From Zygnema cylindricum (Eukaryota; Streptophyta; Zygnematophyceae; Zygnematales; Zygnemataceae), in NCBI GenBank assembly GCA_037447655.1, contig JBBHKE010001223.1, positions 324,824-388,823 on the forward strand: a DNA stretch of 64,000 nt, in the 5' to 3' direction. Shown one piece after another: positions 1 through 13,182 of the stretch. Made by a program: the position numbers and the translations under genes. Under the pieces are notes generated by a model. The model worked only from the letters and a program-made list of their open reading frames with translations. It was not told the DNA's origin and searched no databases. The stretch's first letter is position 1. Every line of letters begins with the position of its first letter.

Positions 1-186
1 GGATAGAATTTGACACATAATTATTGAAAAGAAAGGTGAATAAGAAAACAAGATTCTATGGAAAAAGTATAGACTGCGTGAGTATCTTGGAAGAAAATAA
101 ATCAAGATACCCACAAAAGGAAAAACGCAAAAAAGAAACACTTTAGGTCGTGGAACTATTGAAAAGAACAATGATAGATGAGACCG

Positions 187-410
187 CCAATGTCGGGAGG
201 GAGAGGGGTGGAGATGGAGAGGGGGAGGAAGAAGGAGAGGGAGAGGGGAAGAAGAGGGAGAAGGGAAGGGGGAGGGAGAGGGGGAGGGAGAGGGGGAGGG
301 GAAGGGGGAGGGAGAGGGGGAGGGGAAGGGGGAGGGGAAGAGGGAGGGGAAGGGGGAGGGAGAGCGTGCGGGAAAGGGGAAGGGAGAGGGTGAGAGAAAG
401 GGAAAGATTG
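187..410. repeat. (GGGGA/GAGAGG)n low-complexity tract
   Basis: Near-pure purine tract on the plus strand, so CT-rich in the sense direction of the RST1-like gene. It probably lies in the intron after exon 8. The exon expected next in RST1 was not found between 1 and 607. Confidence 0.9.
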
Positions 411-607
411 AAAAAAACCCACAATAGCCAGGACGAAAAACTTGGAAAATTATAACAGACAAAAAATTGTACAAAATTTGTGGCTTTTTCGCTATTCAAA
501 GGTAAATAATTTACATTTTCTCCGTTTCTTTGTTCACTAACAGTGTAGAGAAAAGGACTTCTGCCAAATCATAGGGGGACAAAAAAAAAAAAAACCTAAA
601 AACTCAC

Positions 608-3600
608 ATTATATTCGGCGAGTGCACGAAAAGCTGCGATGCGAGTGTGGGACCATCGGTCCAAATTTTGATGAGACTCTTTTTTTTTAGCTGCCCGTAA
701 TAATATTTCAATAACTTCTTTTGCAGTTTCCGGATAGGCAGAAGCGTCCAAAGCTCCATATTGGAGAAAATGACAAAACGGGGCAGCTACGAGAAAATTT
801 TCAGGAAGTTTCGGTAAAATTTTGGAAATAACTCGCCAAGCGGTGTAAAAGTCTGTAAAATGGAGAGAAGGAGAGAAAAAAGGAGAGGGAGACGGAGAGA
901 GGGAGAGAGAGACAGAGGAAGAGCGGGACAGAGGGAGAGGGGACGAGAGGGACAGAGGGACAGATGAAGATAAGGAGAGTGGGAGAGAGGGAGAGAGGGA
1001 GAAAAGGACAGAGGGAGAGAGGGAGAAAAGGACAGAGGGAGAGAGGGAGAGGGTGGGAGGTCCCAAGATTAAATACAGAAGTTGGAGAAAATAGTTACAC
1101 CTGCCAAAAAAATAACAGTAATGAAAAATGAAAGCAAAAGGGAGGACGAATATTTATAAGAGAAGATTAGAGCCCTTGATTGTGCTCTGATTGATTCTCG
1201 GAGTAAACTTAACGAAAGTATGTTGTAAATAAACGCATATCCCAGAAATGTATAATAACTTCAAAAAAAAGCACAAAAGAATGTCCTCTTTTTAAGTGCA
1301 GTAATATTTTACAGGACACTAAAGTAGAGATAAATGAAGAGAGAGGGGGGGAGAGAGGCGCAATAAACAGGAAAAAGAGGAGAGAGCGTGGGGAGAGAGA
1401 GGAGCGAGAAGGAGAGAAAGCAAGTCACAAAAAGAAAGAGAGAGAGGAGAGGAGAGAAGAGAGGGGAGGGGAGAGGGAAGGGGGAGCGGGAAGAGAGGAG
1501 AGAAGCAAGACGGGGAGATGGAAAGAGACCAAAAATAAAAAGAGAGAGCATGACAGAGAGACAGAAAGTGAAAGAGGGAAAAAAAGAGAGAGAAATAGAA
1601 AGAGACAGAGAGACAAAGAGAAAGAGAGAAGAGAGATTTCATCACTCACCGATGACGTCGTCCTTGCAAAGAAAGGCAAGACTATCCAATCCCAGAGCTC
1701 GAACTGTTGGTTCTTGTTTTATACATTCCTGATAAATAAAAGAAAATATACACATTTGGCTTCAGAATTTTATTGATCAACTGAACTAAAATTTAAATTT
1801 CCCATGTTGGCATCACATTATAATATTGTCAATATTCATTTATTTCATAAATCGTTGACTAATAATGCTTCTTTTGTAATCACAAAAATGCTCAAGAACT
1901 AAACAGAAAGTAATCACATCAAATAGTGTGGCTAGAAGGATAAGCGATAAAATAACAACTCCTTGTTATAATAGACGTTTCGACTCAAATACCAATCAAT
2001 TTCCCTTTTTCCCTCTCACTTTTCCCTCTCACTTTTCCCGCTCACTTTTCACTCTAAATTTTGACTAAGTCCATAAACATACCCCAGATTTACCGCAATT
2101 TTACCCCAACTTCCTCAAAATCTCTCCCACTTTCACTCCCCGGGATTGGAAGTATTGAAACCATACCCTCCTTAAAGATACAAAGCATTCAACATACCCA
2201 AATATACCCTAAAAAAATCACCAAATCTACACCAAAATTCACTGGATTTTGCCCCAAAATGCCCCATTTTTTTATCCAGTTTCACCCCAAATCAATGTCT
2301 CAACCGAATAACTATCCTTTTTCCACTCACTTGAATAGAAAGTACTATATCCACACCCCTTTCCGAATCGTGTTTGCAAATTTCGCGAATACATGAAGCT
2401 CGAGAAAATCGCAACTCTTTCGGAGATTCCTCGTTGGACAAAAAAGAAGGGCTAAGGGTTTTTTCCAATTGCGGAAATGTCCTATCCATTTTTTTCCACA
2501 ATTCGCATAAAAGACGAATTCCGACAGCTTGCAATTCACTTTTGGAGGAAAAGACAAAAAGGAAAAAAAAAAGGGTTTTTGGACGGTTAAGTCATCAATG
2601 ATTACATCAACCAGTTAGTCACAGTGAACATTTGGCAACCAACATCATCAATAATATCGAGTAGTTATTCAAACTATCGATTCATTAATAAAAATATATG
2701 GAATGGTTATTTAGACTTATCCACAGAAATTGACTACAGACAAACGTGACAGCTGTATTCACACGACTAAACTTTGGAAAAAGTATTTTAAAGAATTGTA
2801 GAGATGGCGCCAAAATTTACAGACAGGAGAACAACAACATTTTGGAGGTACGGTGCGACTGTGCAAATTACAGTTGTCACCCGTGTACCTTTTTTTTTAA
2901 TTGTGGGGTCAATTTAACCTCTCCCAATACCATGGCGATTCCTTTCTTTCAAATAATCTTACCTCTTGCCTGTCCCCTGTAAGTTCGAATCTTACCTTTC
3001 AATTGAGAGAACGCCCCCATTTCACACGCATTGGTTCAAATCACAGCATATGCAGACAAAAGTCGAGAAGATTAGCTCGTGTACAAAAATAATTTACATG
3101 TGGGACAGTTTTATAATCTGTGAAACCGCGTCCTTACCTCCACAAACTGTTGTTTCTGTCCTGTCCAAAACGGCGTCATCTCTAAGATTCTTTGAATTGT
3201 ACGTTCACAATATTTTGTCCATAGTACAGCTGTCAGCTTTTTATATGAGATGTGACTTCAATGGATATATTACTCCCCTCGATTTATCAATAACTGCATG
3301 GAATAGTTACTTAGACAATCATTTTATCATTAAAAATATAGAACAGTTTGTATAAACAATCGATCTATCATTGCTTATATGGAATAATTTTTTGAAGGAC
3401 CAACTTTTCATTAATAATATCGAACAGTTACATGCATTAAACATTTGACTCATCAGTCATCAACAAGAAGACGGAGAAACAAAAAGGACTGCAAACACTT
3501 TCTTTTAAAAATTTGACTTATTCAATCAGTTATTTTTTCATACTCGTCCATGTGTGTGTCTAATTTCTGTTCAGAAAAATCTGTGTGAAATACATAAAAA

Positions 3601-6600
3601 AAAAAAACGCAAAAACCCACCTTTCAAATATAACCCATCTCATAAAATAAAAAATACATCACAACAGATAAAACCGGGAAAAACAACCAAAACACACACA
3701 CACACACACAAGGGAAAACAATAAACCGAAACAGAACGGAAAAAGAAAGAAGGAAAAAAAACTTACACTGAAGACGTGGGTCCCATCAACGAATACAACA
3801 TTTGCAAAACCGGTCCCAAAACCGCCACGTGGCAAGCCAGGGAAGGCAGCACCTGCAGCAGAGCCAGCTGTATCTCTGCTGTTTCCTCTTGGTCGTATGT
3901 TGTTTTCTCCTGACAGTGTGGCATCTCCTGGCTGTCGGTTGGTCTTTTCTGACGGTGCTCCAGGTCTTTAGAAGTGAGATTTTGTCCCATTCGAAGGCAA
4001 TATAAGACAGAGGGAAGGAGGGAGAGTCCCCAGAGCGGCTCGGATTCTCCCAGAGAGGCCATGGCTTTGGCCGCGGCCACTTTTACGGGAGGGTGGGGGT
4101 GGAGGGAGGCAGATAGGAGGAGCATCCCGAGTGAGAGAACTATTTCTGCGACAAGAAAAGCCCAACGAGGTTTTATTGTTTTAACGATTTTAGCTGTTTC
4201 AACGGTTTTAACTGTTTTAACAGCTTTAAATGTTTTAACAGTTTCAACCGTTTTAACAGCTCTTTTTTTTCATTTTGATGTTAACTTGTAGTTATGTTGA
4301 TATGCTCTGATGGATTAGCTGAAAAGGTGGAGAGAAAGAATGAATAGTTTGACAAAGGGATGTGTCCGTGGGACGCTTTAGAGAGGATTTGATAGTTTTA
4401 GTGGTAAATAAGTTTTAAAGGAAATTTGTTTTTTATGTTGTTCTTATGTTCAATTGCCCCAATTGTCTGTGAGAGGGAGGGGGGAAAGGGAGAAAGGAGA
4501 GAGAGAGGCAGAGAGTGAGAGAGGGAGCGAGAGAGGGAGCGAGAGAAAGAAATCACTAAGGAACTTCGATTATTTTAACGATTTCAATATTGGTTTGTGA
4601 GTAATGTTTTTAATCTCTTACTGGTCATAAAGACCATAACAAAAGCGTTTTGAAAAAAAAAAGGGGGCCTAGGTAAGAGGAGCAAGTTCAAAGAAACATT
4701 TATGAATACACAAGAATTTTAGATTAAAAAACAAAAAAGCAAAGTAAATGACTTCAATTTATGGGTGACAAGAAAAAAAAGGAAATGAAAAAATATATAC
4801 ACGACTATTTTTTTAAGGTCCTCCTAATCTCACCTGGGTTTTGACCAATCCCAGCGCTCGATTTTCCACCGACCTTTTTTGCCTCCTTTCTCTTTTTCTC
4901 CAAATACAATATGAGTTCCCCAAACCACCTTTCTGAAGGACTTTTCTCTCTCTTCTCTCCCTCTTCTCTCTCCTCTCTCTCCTCTCTCCCCTCTTTCGCC
5001 TCTCTCACTTTCATCTGACTGCATCCAACAGAAACCCAAGTCTCCACCGGTTTGCTGTTTTCCCAAAGATTTTTCAAAAGGTCTTCGACTACTGAAAATA
5101 ATTCCAGATTACCATTTGTGTATTTTTGCATTTCCAGTCTCAGCTTTTCTTTATTTTCCCAAAAACTTGGATTTTCTGCGGGAGAGGAAAATACGACACT
5201 TTGGGCAGCTGTTACGGGCAGCTCAAAAAACTTCAAAATCTGCCTAGCTGCTGATTTTACTCGAGTTGAAGGAAGGGAAGTTAAGTTCAGAATTGGGAAG
5301 AGAGGTGTAAATGACAATTGTTGGATCCTGATTGGTTCCTGGGTATCCTTTAAATCTGAAACAAACAAAACAGAAATAAAAAATAGAAATAAATTTAAGT
5401 AACTCCTGAAAAGCTACATGTTCTGTTAAAAAAATATTTATCATTTTCGACGTACTTACTAACGTATTATTTCAGCTATTTTTTCATCTGTTTGTACTCG
5501 TGTGTCAGTTTGCCCAATGACTTCTTCAAGAAAACATTTGATTAACAATTGAATGTATTAAAAAGTAACTTAAACTCTAAAGTTTAAGAAGATGTTCGGT
5601 TTAGGGTAATGATAAAACGGTTTCTAAACTTTGAAGCATAGAAAAGACATATTTAAAGAATATTATTGCACAGGCGGAAATTGATCCTGGCTTCGTCAAA
5701 AAGTAATTGCTAATCCAACGGAAATGGTAACAAAAAATAGATGGCCAAAAACTCTGTCAATTTTTTTATTTTTGTAGACAACTGTACAGACAACTGTTCA
5801 CAAAAATGAAGAAAGAGTTAAAATTTTGCTGCTCTGTAGTATGGAACTGAAAAATTGCATGTAACTGAAAACATTGCTCTGGGTTCAATTTCTTCCCACT
5901 TTTTTTGGAACTCGTTTGCAAATCCACGGAAAAACCGAAAAAAATTGAATAAAACAATGAAAATGGCACTATTTATTACAAACATCACACAGGATGACCA
6001 AGTTTTCCATTTCACAACAGATTCCCTGGATTTCTCTTTTTAACAATATAATAATTGAACTTTTCAAAGTATATATGTTTCACACAACGCTATTTTCTAG
6101 AATGGGAATGTCTTATTTTCTCCTCTCATGACGGGAGAGGGGGGGAGAAGGGGAGAGGGGAGAGGGGAGAGGGGAGAGGGGAGAGGGAGAGAGAGGGTAC
6201 TCGCTTTATACACAATCTTCAAAAGGTGAAAAAGACAGCATTTACATCAATGAAACTACAAAAAAGACCACTGTCGTTATTAGTATTGACAATTTTTTTC
6301 TCTGTATAATAAGCTTCTTGAGCTTTTACTAATTAAAGAAGTGAGACAAAAAAACAAACAAGACAAAAAAAAGGTGGCCCTCGCAGCCGTTACTTCGTCA
6401 TCTGTTGACAAGTTTATAACAGTGTTCCCAACGCTAATCTACGCTAATAACGGTTTTCCCACATTGGAGGTTGACTCATATAGTCTTAAACAAATTTAAC
6501 CTGTTTCATCCACCGTCAGAAGTTTTCTACACTATATTTCAATTAGTGAAGGTCCCAATGAAGCAAGAGTTTTTAGGGTGAACTGGATGTTTAAATGTAA

Positions 6601-8291
6601 ACTTCTATTACTGTCTATTTTTCCTTGTAAAAGACAAAAAGAGGTCCCAGATCTGTAATTAGCTTACCGAGAGCTAACCTTTTTCTCGTCGAAAGACGTC
6701 GTCCATAATACGAAGTATCGCGAGTTGTTCATCTTCAAATCCTGATCGACCAAGAAGGAACCCTAAAGAAGGAAGATAACATCGTATTCCAAAACCGAAA
6801 AACTCTCTATTGTGATTCACAAGTAAAGTTCGCAAAATTCTACGGAAGTTTACTATGATTGTCAAACAGGATCGTTTATCCACTTGAAGTTCATGACAAA
6901 GTCCCAAAAGTGAACCCATAATTTTTCTGCTGAAAATTTTTGCCTCCTGTATGATAACATTTCTAAGAGAAAATAGTCAGTAAAAGAGTTTTTTCGCCGT
7001 ATTGTTCTTTCTAAGTAATCTTTCTAATACATTGAGCTCTACACATTTTAGTGTATTCAAAAAGACAAAATAAGAACCTTTCATGAATGTAAATTGTTTT
7101 CTCTATACTAGTCACCTACTTTGTCCTCTATCAAACTAAATGTTTTTGGGGGTTCAAGGATATTCCCTATTTCCAGTATTTTGCGGTAAAAAAATTCTCG
7201 GGCATAGAGCCCAGAAATATACTCCATTCCAGACTTGATAAAGACTTGATATTTATCATTAATATTATAACCACATAATGCCAAATTTATGACAACAAGA
7301 AAAAACCTCTTGGGAGGTCGTTAAAACATCAATTCTGTCCCTTTGCTCACAGCTTCGGATCACCTTCTAACTCTTCAACTACAACACGTCACCGTTTATT
7401 AGCAAAGACCACACTAAGTTCAAAGTAAATTTATTTGATCTATTTGATGGCTTTAAGACGAAATAAACCAAGAGACTTGGTGGAGTACAAAACAAACATG
7501 ATGAAAATGATCTGAAAATGTCACACACAAATGCGTAGGAATAAAATTGCAATCATGGAAACAAAACAAAACAAAACAGAACCATTAGAGCAACAGCCCC
7601 CAAAAACAAACAATTTGAGGGATAAATTGAGTCTCACCTCCATGAACTCTTGTCCTTTATGTGCGACAGCTGTCAGTAATAATTCTGCCACCTCAGCTCC
7701 AGCAAATGCAGAAAACTTTCTCTCCTAAAAGATTACATAAAAAAAAAAAAAAAACTGGAGAAAGACGGAAGAGAATGACAAACCAAACCCATGTCTAATT
7801 TCGTTTTCTTGGTCACCATTTTAGTTTGAAACAAAGTCTTCCAAAAAAGTGAAATATCAATAAGTAACGAGTTTCCTCCTGTCTTTGCAGCTTCCAAACA
7901 AACAAAAAAAAAGGAAAGTTTAAGCAATATGTACATACAATCTACTTACTTTACATATTATACACTATAAATTGTCACTGAATGTTTTATGAAATACATA
8001 TAGTATATGAAGTACCTCATAAGTTTGGAGTCTGTATTTGGGAAGACAATTTCCCATAAGTCGAAGGATGGGCAATAGAAGTTTCCCAGAAGATTCGCTC
8101 AGTCTCACAAGATGAGAATGTAGCAATCTCCGAAACTCAGGTTGTCCATTTATCATTTGGGGATCCAAAAAAGATTTCTGAAAAAAAAAAGCCACCGACT
8201 GAAAAGCCTTTGACTGGTCGGGAGCTCGTAGGAGAAGAATCGCCAGCTGTCGCAAAATATCTGGTTCGGCTTCTTTGCAAGATAAAAGGAC
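608..8291 (-). CDS. RST1: RST1-like HEAT/ARM-repeat protein (DUF3730), partial, 8 exons
   Basis: In plants RST1 is a large helical-repeat protein that, with RIPR, links the cytosolic RNA exosome to the Ski complex and affects wax and embryo development. Exons read from sequence (minus strand, 5' to 3'): 8291-8016, 7724-7638, 6946-6679, 5355-4834, 4145-3767, 2538-2331, 1728-1650, 852-608. All have AG acceptors and GT donors, and phases join without a break, giving about 688 codons. Diagnostic stretches that I recognise against plant RST1 are GVDIVLSIQ (exon 6), VRALGLDSLAFLCKDDVI (exon 7) and DFYTAWRVISK followed by GALDASAYPETAKEVIEIL (exon 8). The joined product corresponds roughly to residues 130-760 of a protein of about 1,840. 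The initiator exon(s) and the C-terminal two thirds are not seen. Exon 4 reads through a purine-rich repeat, and exon 5 has a hydrophilic insert after TSKDL. Introns carry sense-strand CT microsatellites next to acceptors. Family confidence is high; exon ends were judged by eye. Confidence 0.85.
868..1066. repeat. GA-rich tract upstream of the exon 8 acceptor
   Basis: Purine-rich on plus, hence an extended polypyrimidine tract on the sense strand, ending about 15 bases before the TTTTACAG acceptor of RST1 exon 8 at 852/853. It contains short tandem GAGAGGGAGAAAAGGACAGAG-like units. Confidence 0.85.
1325..1640. repeat. GA-rich tract in RST1 intron 7
   Basis: Purine-rich on plus; it begins about ten bases past the donor of exon 7 (GTGAGT at 1649) and fills the proximal part of that intron. 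Confidence 0.85.
4173..4263. repeat. Short tandem repeat, unit about GTTTTAACNG
   Basis: About eight degenerate units built on TGTTTTAAC or TGTTTCAAC, in the RST1 intron between exons 4 and 5. No coding signal. Confidence 0.7.
4475..4553. repeat. GA microsatellite in RST1 intron 4
   Basis: GAGAGGGAGCGAGAGAGGG-type purine tract on plus inside the intron 4146-4833. It is CT-rich in the transcript sense. Confidence 0.8.
4941..5008 (-). repeat. Purine repeat apparently retained inside RST1 exon 4
   Basis: On the coding (minus) strand this reads as GAGAGA repeats encoding a Glu/Arg/Lys-rich stretch (EGREEREEREEGEKREK). A GT at 5008-5007 and an AG at 4942-4941 would bound a 68-nt intron, but removing it puts the downstream SERWFGELILYLEKK segment out of frame. 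The uninterrupted reading keeps that segment, which resembles RST1, in frame. Confidence 0.55.
6130..6197. repeat. (GGGGAGA)n tract in RST1 intron 3
   Basis: Purine tract on plus strand inside the intron between exons 3 and 4 (5356-6678). The rest of this intron shows no coding potential. Confidence 0.8.
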
Positions 8292-9100
8292 CTGAAAAAA
8301 ACCGAATTTAAAAAATTAAAAAAACAGTAAATGAATAAGCCTTAAAAAAACCTGAGAAGACAAGGTAAATGAATCGGGTCAAGAAGTTGTTACTTTATAC
8401 GTAAAGTAGGATCAAAGACTTTAAAGTACCACATAGACTACAAAAGAACAGAAAAAACTAAACCACAATTAAAAAAAAAAAAACATTGAGAGGGAGAATG
8501 TGAAATCCACAATAAAGATAATTTGTCCGTCATCATCCGTTCTTCTTAAAAAGGAGATTTATGAGAGAGAAATCCAGACCAATTAGACACATTTTTCAGT
8601 GAAACAGGGATAAGTCCTATCAATAGAACCTTTTGAATTGGAAATACAAAACTATGAGCATCTTAATGTTGTCACCATTCATGAAAGTTTTTGGAATCCA
8701 GAATGCTTTCTAAAAAAGGTTATTTCATGCTGCTTCAGAACAGGAAGAAACATTTATTACAGACAACACTTAAACAAGGATGCACCCCAAGAAGAACTGT
8801 ATCACAATTAATGTGGACTAGCATTATGAACACAATTTTAAACTCGTCAACAAGGCTCAAATTAATTATGACAAATAGCTGAGTTTTTTTACCAATGATT
8901 TGGTTAGAACATCCGTACCCTCCGTGTGTTTAATTTACCCCATTTGAACCAGTAAAAGCCATGAGCTAAGGTTGCAATAATTAAGCCTCTCTCCCTCTCT
9001 CTCCTCTCTCTCTCTCCTCTCTCTCTCCTCTCTCCCTCTCTCTCCTCTCCCTCTCCTTTCTCCTCTTGTCACTCTCTCTCCTAGTCTTATCTTATCGCTC
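8292..9100. other. AT-rich region upstream of the first RST1 exon seen, with a CT tract
   Basis: A TTTTTTTCAG acceptor precedes 8291, so this is RST1 intron. I searched it on the minus strand for the N-terminal ~120 codons of RST1 and found nothing convincing. A CT-rich tract occupies 8983-9075, and is GA-rich in the sense of RST1, opposite to the other intronic tracts. Confidence 0.6.
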
Positions 9101-12100
9101 TTTAAGACTGCTTTGGAGACTGAGAATATGCAGAGACTGACTTCTGTAGGAGAGGTTTGTGCTATTTATAGAGCAGCCCTGCAGCGCCTGCCAGCTTCCA
9201 GAACCTGCAGGCAACTGCCAAACTCCAAACCCTAAAACTGCTCCGTACGAGTCCGGCAACCTTCTAGAAAAGTACGATTCAGTTTTGGTATTGAAGTATT
9301 GCTTCACGAACAAGCTCAAAGTTTGAGCAATTTTTTCGGGCAGGGCAGTCAAAAAAACGTTCGTGGTTTGAAAGATGGTACGAATGGATGATTTGTGGTG
9401 TGTAGTTGGCCGATGGGAATTTTGAACTTTTGAATTTTTCGAAAGGTTCAAACGTTACGGGAAAATGTTTTTTGAGGCGCGATTGGCAGGATATTCGGGC
9501 AGGTAGAGTGAAATATTTGAGGTTTGACGACTGTTGAGGGGAAGACGAAACGTTTGGAAGAGGTGATCGGATACGATGAGTGGCTGAGAAAAAATACGGG
9601 CAGGGGAGAAACATTTATATGTTTTTTGTATACGGTTTTGACCAAACGTGGTCCGAAAATTTAGTGGCAAAGATATTTTTGTATTTTTTGGAGTCTGTAC
9701 GGTATTCACTAGAAGGGTGAATACACGTAGCGCAGTTTGTACAAGAATATGTACGAATTGTCAAGCTGTCAGTACGATTGCTCCAATTATTGGTCCGTAT
9801 TGCCCGGTATAGCGTACGGATAATTAGCCTCAGAGTGGACGCGGAGACTTTTGGAGGCAAGATAAGTCGTACTTGGTAATTTCCGGGCAGCTGGAAAATA
9901 AAATACATAATTTTTAAGATTCAGCCTGATCGGAAAGTGGCGATTGGCTACAGATCGTCGGTTGCTCGATCATGAGGGAGTTTTGACGTTTTTTGAGACT
10001 CTTGACATTATCGTTTGTCCATTACATTACTAAGGAAATGTTTTTGCTTTTCTTTTTTTTTGTTCTGAGATCCCAGATGACGTATCAGTCAGACTCACAT
10101 GGGTCGACAATGACATCTTTTTTTAGCCCATTTCTGACCGTCAAATCTTTTGTCGCCATTAGATTGGCTAAGAATTGTCAAACAACATATTTTAGCCATA
10201 CTGACCGTCAAAAAATTTCTGAGGAATGACCTGAGATCCTCCGTGGAAAAATAAAAGGACAGCTGTTGTTTGTCAGACATTTTTTGGCCACAGCTTCGAT
10301 TTTACTCCTTACGTTGACTGTTCTCGACGCTTCGCGTACCCCCGCGCGACTGCCGAACTTCTGCCACGTGGAGAAACCGAATCTGCCGTACATTTGCTTT
10401 TCGACAGCGATACCTCACAGCGCATCCAGCGTCAATAATCGGCCACATCTGGCGGACCTTTTCAGACGAAATGGGACCACTTTCGCCAATGGCGACAAAG
10501 TTGGCAGGCCTTGTCGGCCAGAGTTACAATATTGTCACGTGCAGCTGGCAATCGTTTCAGCATCAAATGATGCGCAAGAAACAAATCAGAATCTCAAATT
10601 GCCAAATCCTTGTCGGCACCGTCTGCAAGAAAAGTGCGAAGCTGTTATGTAAGAATAAATACACCACCATATTTCCAAAAGGAAGTAAATTAACTGTTGC
10701 AGAAATCAGAGTACTTCTTCTGATTAAAAGTGAAGATATTCTACGGGCGTTAGCCCTATCAGAGTACTTTTCGGACCAAAAGTCGGGGGCCAGTTTCACG
10801 CTCGATTAGCAAAAGTGACTTCTAGAATAGCCGGAGAAATCAAGTTCGGCATGTCAATTTTTTTACGCGTGTATCTACGGGCAGAATAAAAAAATACATG
10901 AAAGAGAATAATCTGCCCGTGAAAAGTTGAAAACCATTTCTTAGCAGTAGCAAAAAGGATAACGATTAGCCCAATTCGGGATTCGATCCCCTAGAAAAAT
11001 CTGAAACGCTTAAAATAACCGTAAAAAAATAGCAATTTCGAATATTTTTGTAGTTCTCGAATTTTTTCTTATTTATTTGATGCTGCCACGCGGCTCTTTA
11101 TTAGTGGGTCTTTTAGCCTTAGAAAGTGGTAATCGCTGAAATCGAGAGCGTGACATGAGCCAAACTTTTAGTCCAATGGGAGTTGTCGCAAAAATACTGG
11201 TTGAGAGTTATTATTTGCTGTACTTTGAACCGGGAAGTTTTGTCTTTTTCCCAGGTTCCAATTTGTAAACCATAAGTGAATTCTATTAAATATTCCGATT
11301 GTCGTCTACCAGAAACTGTAGCAAGAAAATATCTCGACGACTGTTCACTCTACGGGTGGAACTTACAAAAAATGTTTTTTTCGAAAAAAACAACCAGCGG
11401 AAGTTGACAAATAGCACGTGCGCGCGCACATGTTCTCAGCGACTTAGGGCAAGATGAACGGAATCTCTGGTCGTCGGATTTTAATCGGACCGCTAAGGAA
11501 CCGCGTCATTGCGACGCTATCGACGGAAGTTTCTGGTTTTTCTCCAAAAAAACAAAATCAAAACGAAACTTGACAAAAAATAAAGGCACATGAACACATG
11601 TCAGAATGTACCAACACATGTCAGAGAATAGAATAACAGTTTACGACCGTCGAATAAATGATCGGACGGATGGGGAATAAAGCGGCTAATAATGGTAGTA
11701 TCGCTGACCACATGGGCATAAAATCGCGTAGACGCGGCGATCCGGACTGCCGACACCTCATTGGCCCATTCCTAGATAGGATCAAAGGAATGACGTCCGT
11801 CCTAGGGTTTCACGAAAGATTGCGTTCCATTGGACCAATTTGCGGGTCAAGAAAAAGCTCGTTTTGCCAAAAAACTACGACACGCAAAAGTACACCGTGT
11901 ATCGCTATTAGTGTTAATGTTTTTTCACCACTTAAAACAATTTTTCTTCGTACACACTTGTCCGATTTCAGATTTGAGACCGTCAAATCGGAAGCTGAGA
12001 ATCTTATCTTTCAATCGCAACCTTAAATCTAAAATCCGGCATGCTTGTACGGAGAAAAGATGTTTAAAGAGACGAAAAAAAACATTAACCCTAATAGCGA

Positions 12101-13182
12101 TACACGGTGTACTGTAGAGCTCCAAAAGCTCAATGATTGGGTAGCCGCGGGAATCAGGCGGACCTTTCAATTCAGTCTGTCACGCGCGTATTTGAGGAAA
12201 CTAAAAAAAAAAGCAAAATGCATTAATACTGCCCGACAAATTGTTGTGAGAAACTTTTTTGTCTCCAAAACAGAAAATTGATTCGCCAAATCCAAGAGTT
12301 GATCCCGTAAAACAAATTGTTCGCGCAAAGCAGGGGTAAAAGAAAAAACTACATTTATTTCTGTACTGTACTTCCCGAAGTTTTTATCCTTTTTGTTTGG
12401 CATTTACTTTTCCTACGGAGCTTTACGAGCCCCAATCGAACAGGAAAATCCAAAAAATCTGGAAGGTCAAACTTTAAGATACGCTGAACGGAATAAGCGG
12501 ACAATATTGTAGCTCCAGACAAAAAAGTACCGGTGTCCGGACGCCCGCGGCTATTCATCTCCCCTAAAAAGTACAGAATACTGTCCTGTAAAACGCGGTT
12601 ACGATTGAGCTAAACTGAAAGCTCAAATCAAAAATCAGATACGATTCTTCCAGCATTCAGTGAATCCGCTAAAGCTGTCAGCGAGGCGAATAAAAGAAGC
12701 GCCACGTCGTGGCAGTTACAGAATTTTTGTTCGCATTTCCGTGTCCAATCGCAGTCAAGGATGAGCGGGCCAAGCTACAGTACGGTACTGTAATGTACTG
12801 TACGTTTTGTCGCAAGATCCCAGCATTTTCTCTGTTTTTCTCGGAATATATAAAGTACGAAGGACACGTGGACGGGGGTGCGCATTTTTCGGGGGGCCCC
12901 CGCACATTCGATGGTTCAACCGTACCCGATATACGTATCTCTACGATTGCCGTACATTTATCTACAGAAAGGACAGAAAGTGGCCAAAGTCAGCGGGTCC
13001 ATACACAGGAATGACACGTGTAGGAAGGCTCGTCAGCCAGCCACACTGTACAAATAAGTGCAGAAAAAGCCAAAAAGGTTTGTTCGAATATTTCGTATAT
13101 TGATATCGAGAAGTCGAAGCGCTTGGTATACTTTTATTTCTGACATGTTGATACTTGATATTTCCTTGGACTTATAGACAGC
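9101..13182. other. Unclassified TE-like intergenic or intronic DNA
   Basis: Base composition changes to balanced, CpG-retaining DNA rich in GTAC. The short ORFs on both strands here show no domain I recognise and no splice-consistent exon chain. A small inverted-repeat element sits at 11893-12109. The pair of GACCGTCAAA motifs at 10136 and 10202 resembles motifs in the foldback element near 46 kb, hinting at shared repeat families. I see no gene. Confidence 0.5.
11893..12109. mobile_element. Stowaway-like MITE, copy a (217 bp)
   Basis: Terminal inverted repeats CACCGTGTATCGCTATTAG at both ends, extended by about ten more matching bases, flanked by TA at 11891-11892 and 12110-12111. The inner parts contain ACACTTGTCCGAT and GAGAAAAGATGTTT motifs shared with copies at 60.9 and 61.6 kb. 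A TA target duplication with short TIRs fits Tc1/mariner-derived MITEs. It has no coding capacity. Confidence 0.8.

Noticed and set aside
143-499. Long Pro/Ser/Leu or Gly/Arg/Glu ORFs in the GA/CT tracts (also 596-1066, 1309-1732, 50612-51334, 51143-51816, 58996-59769, 60468-60947)
   Set aside because: Open frames on both strands produced only by dinucleotide-like repeats; no domain or conserved segment, apart from the RST1 exon hidden in 608-852.
2960-3020. GTAAGTTCGAATCTTAC, a perfect tRNA T-arm-like hairpin
   Set aside because: No acceptor stem, D arm or anticodon arm can be placed around it.
4830-5066. Alternative frame over RST1 exon 4 (FRKVVWGTHIVFGEKEK)
   Set aside because: The overlapping frame with SERWFGELILYLEKK fits RST1 and joins in phase with the neighbouring exons; this one does not.
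9092-9908. Several overlapping minus-strand ORFs of 65-119 codons
   Set aside because: They overlap in all frames, show no recognisable motif and lack splice-consistent neighbours; likely random in TE-like DNA.
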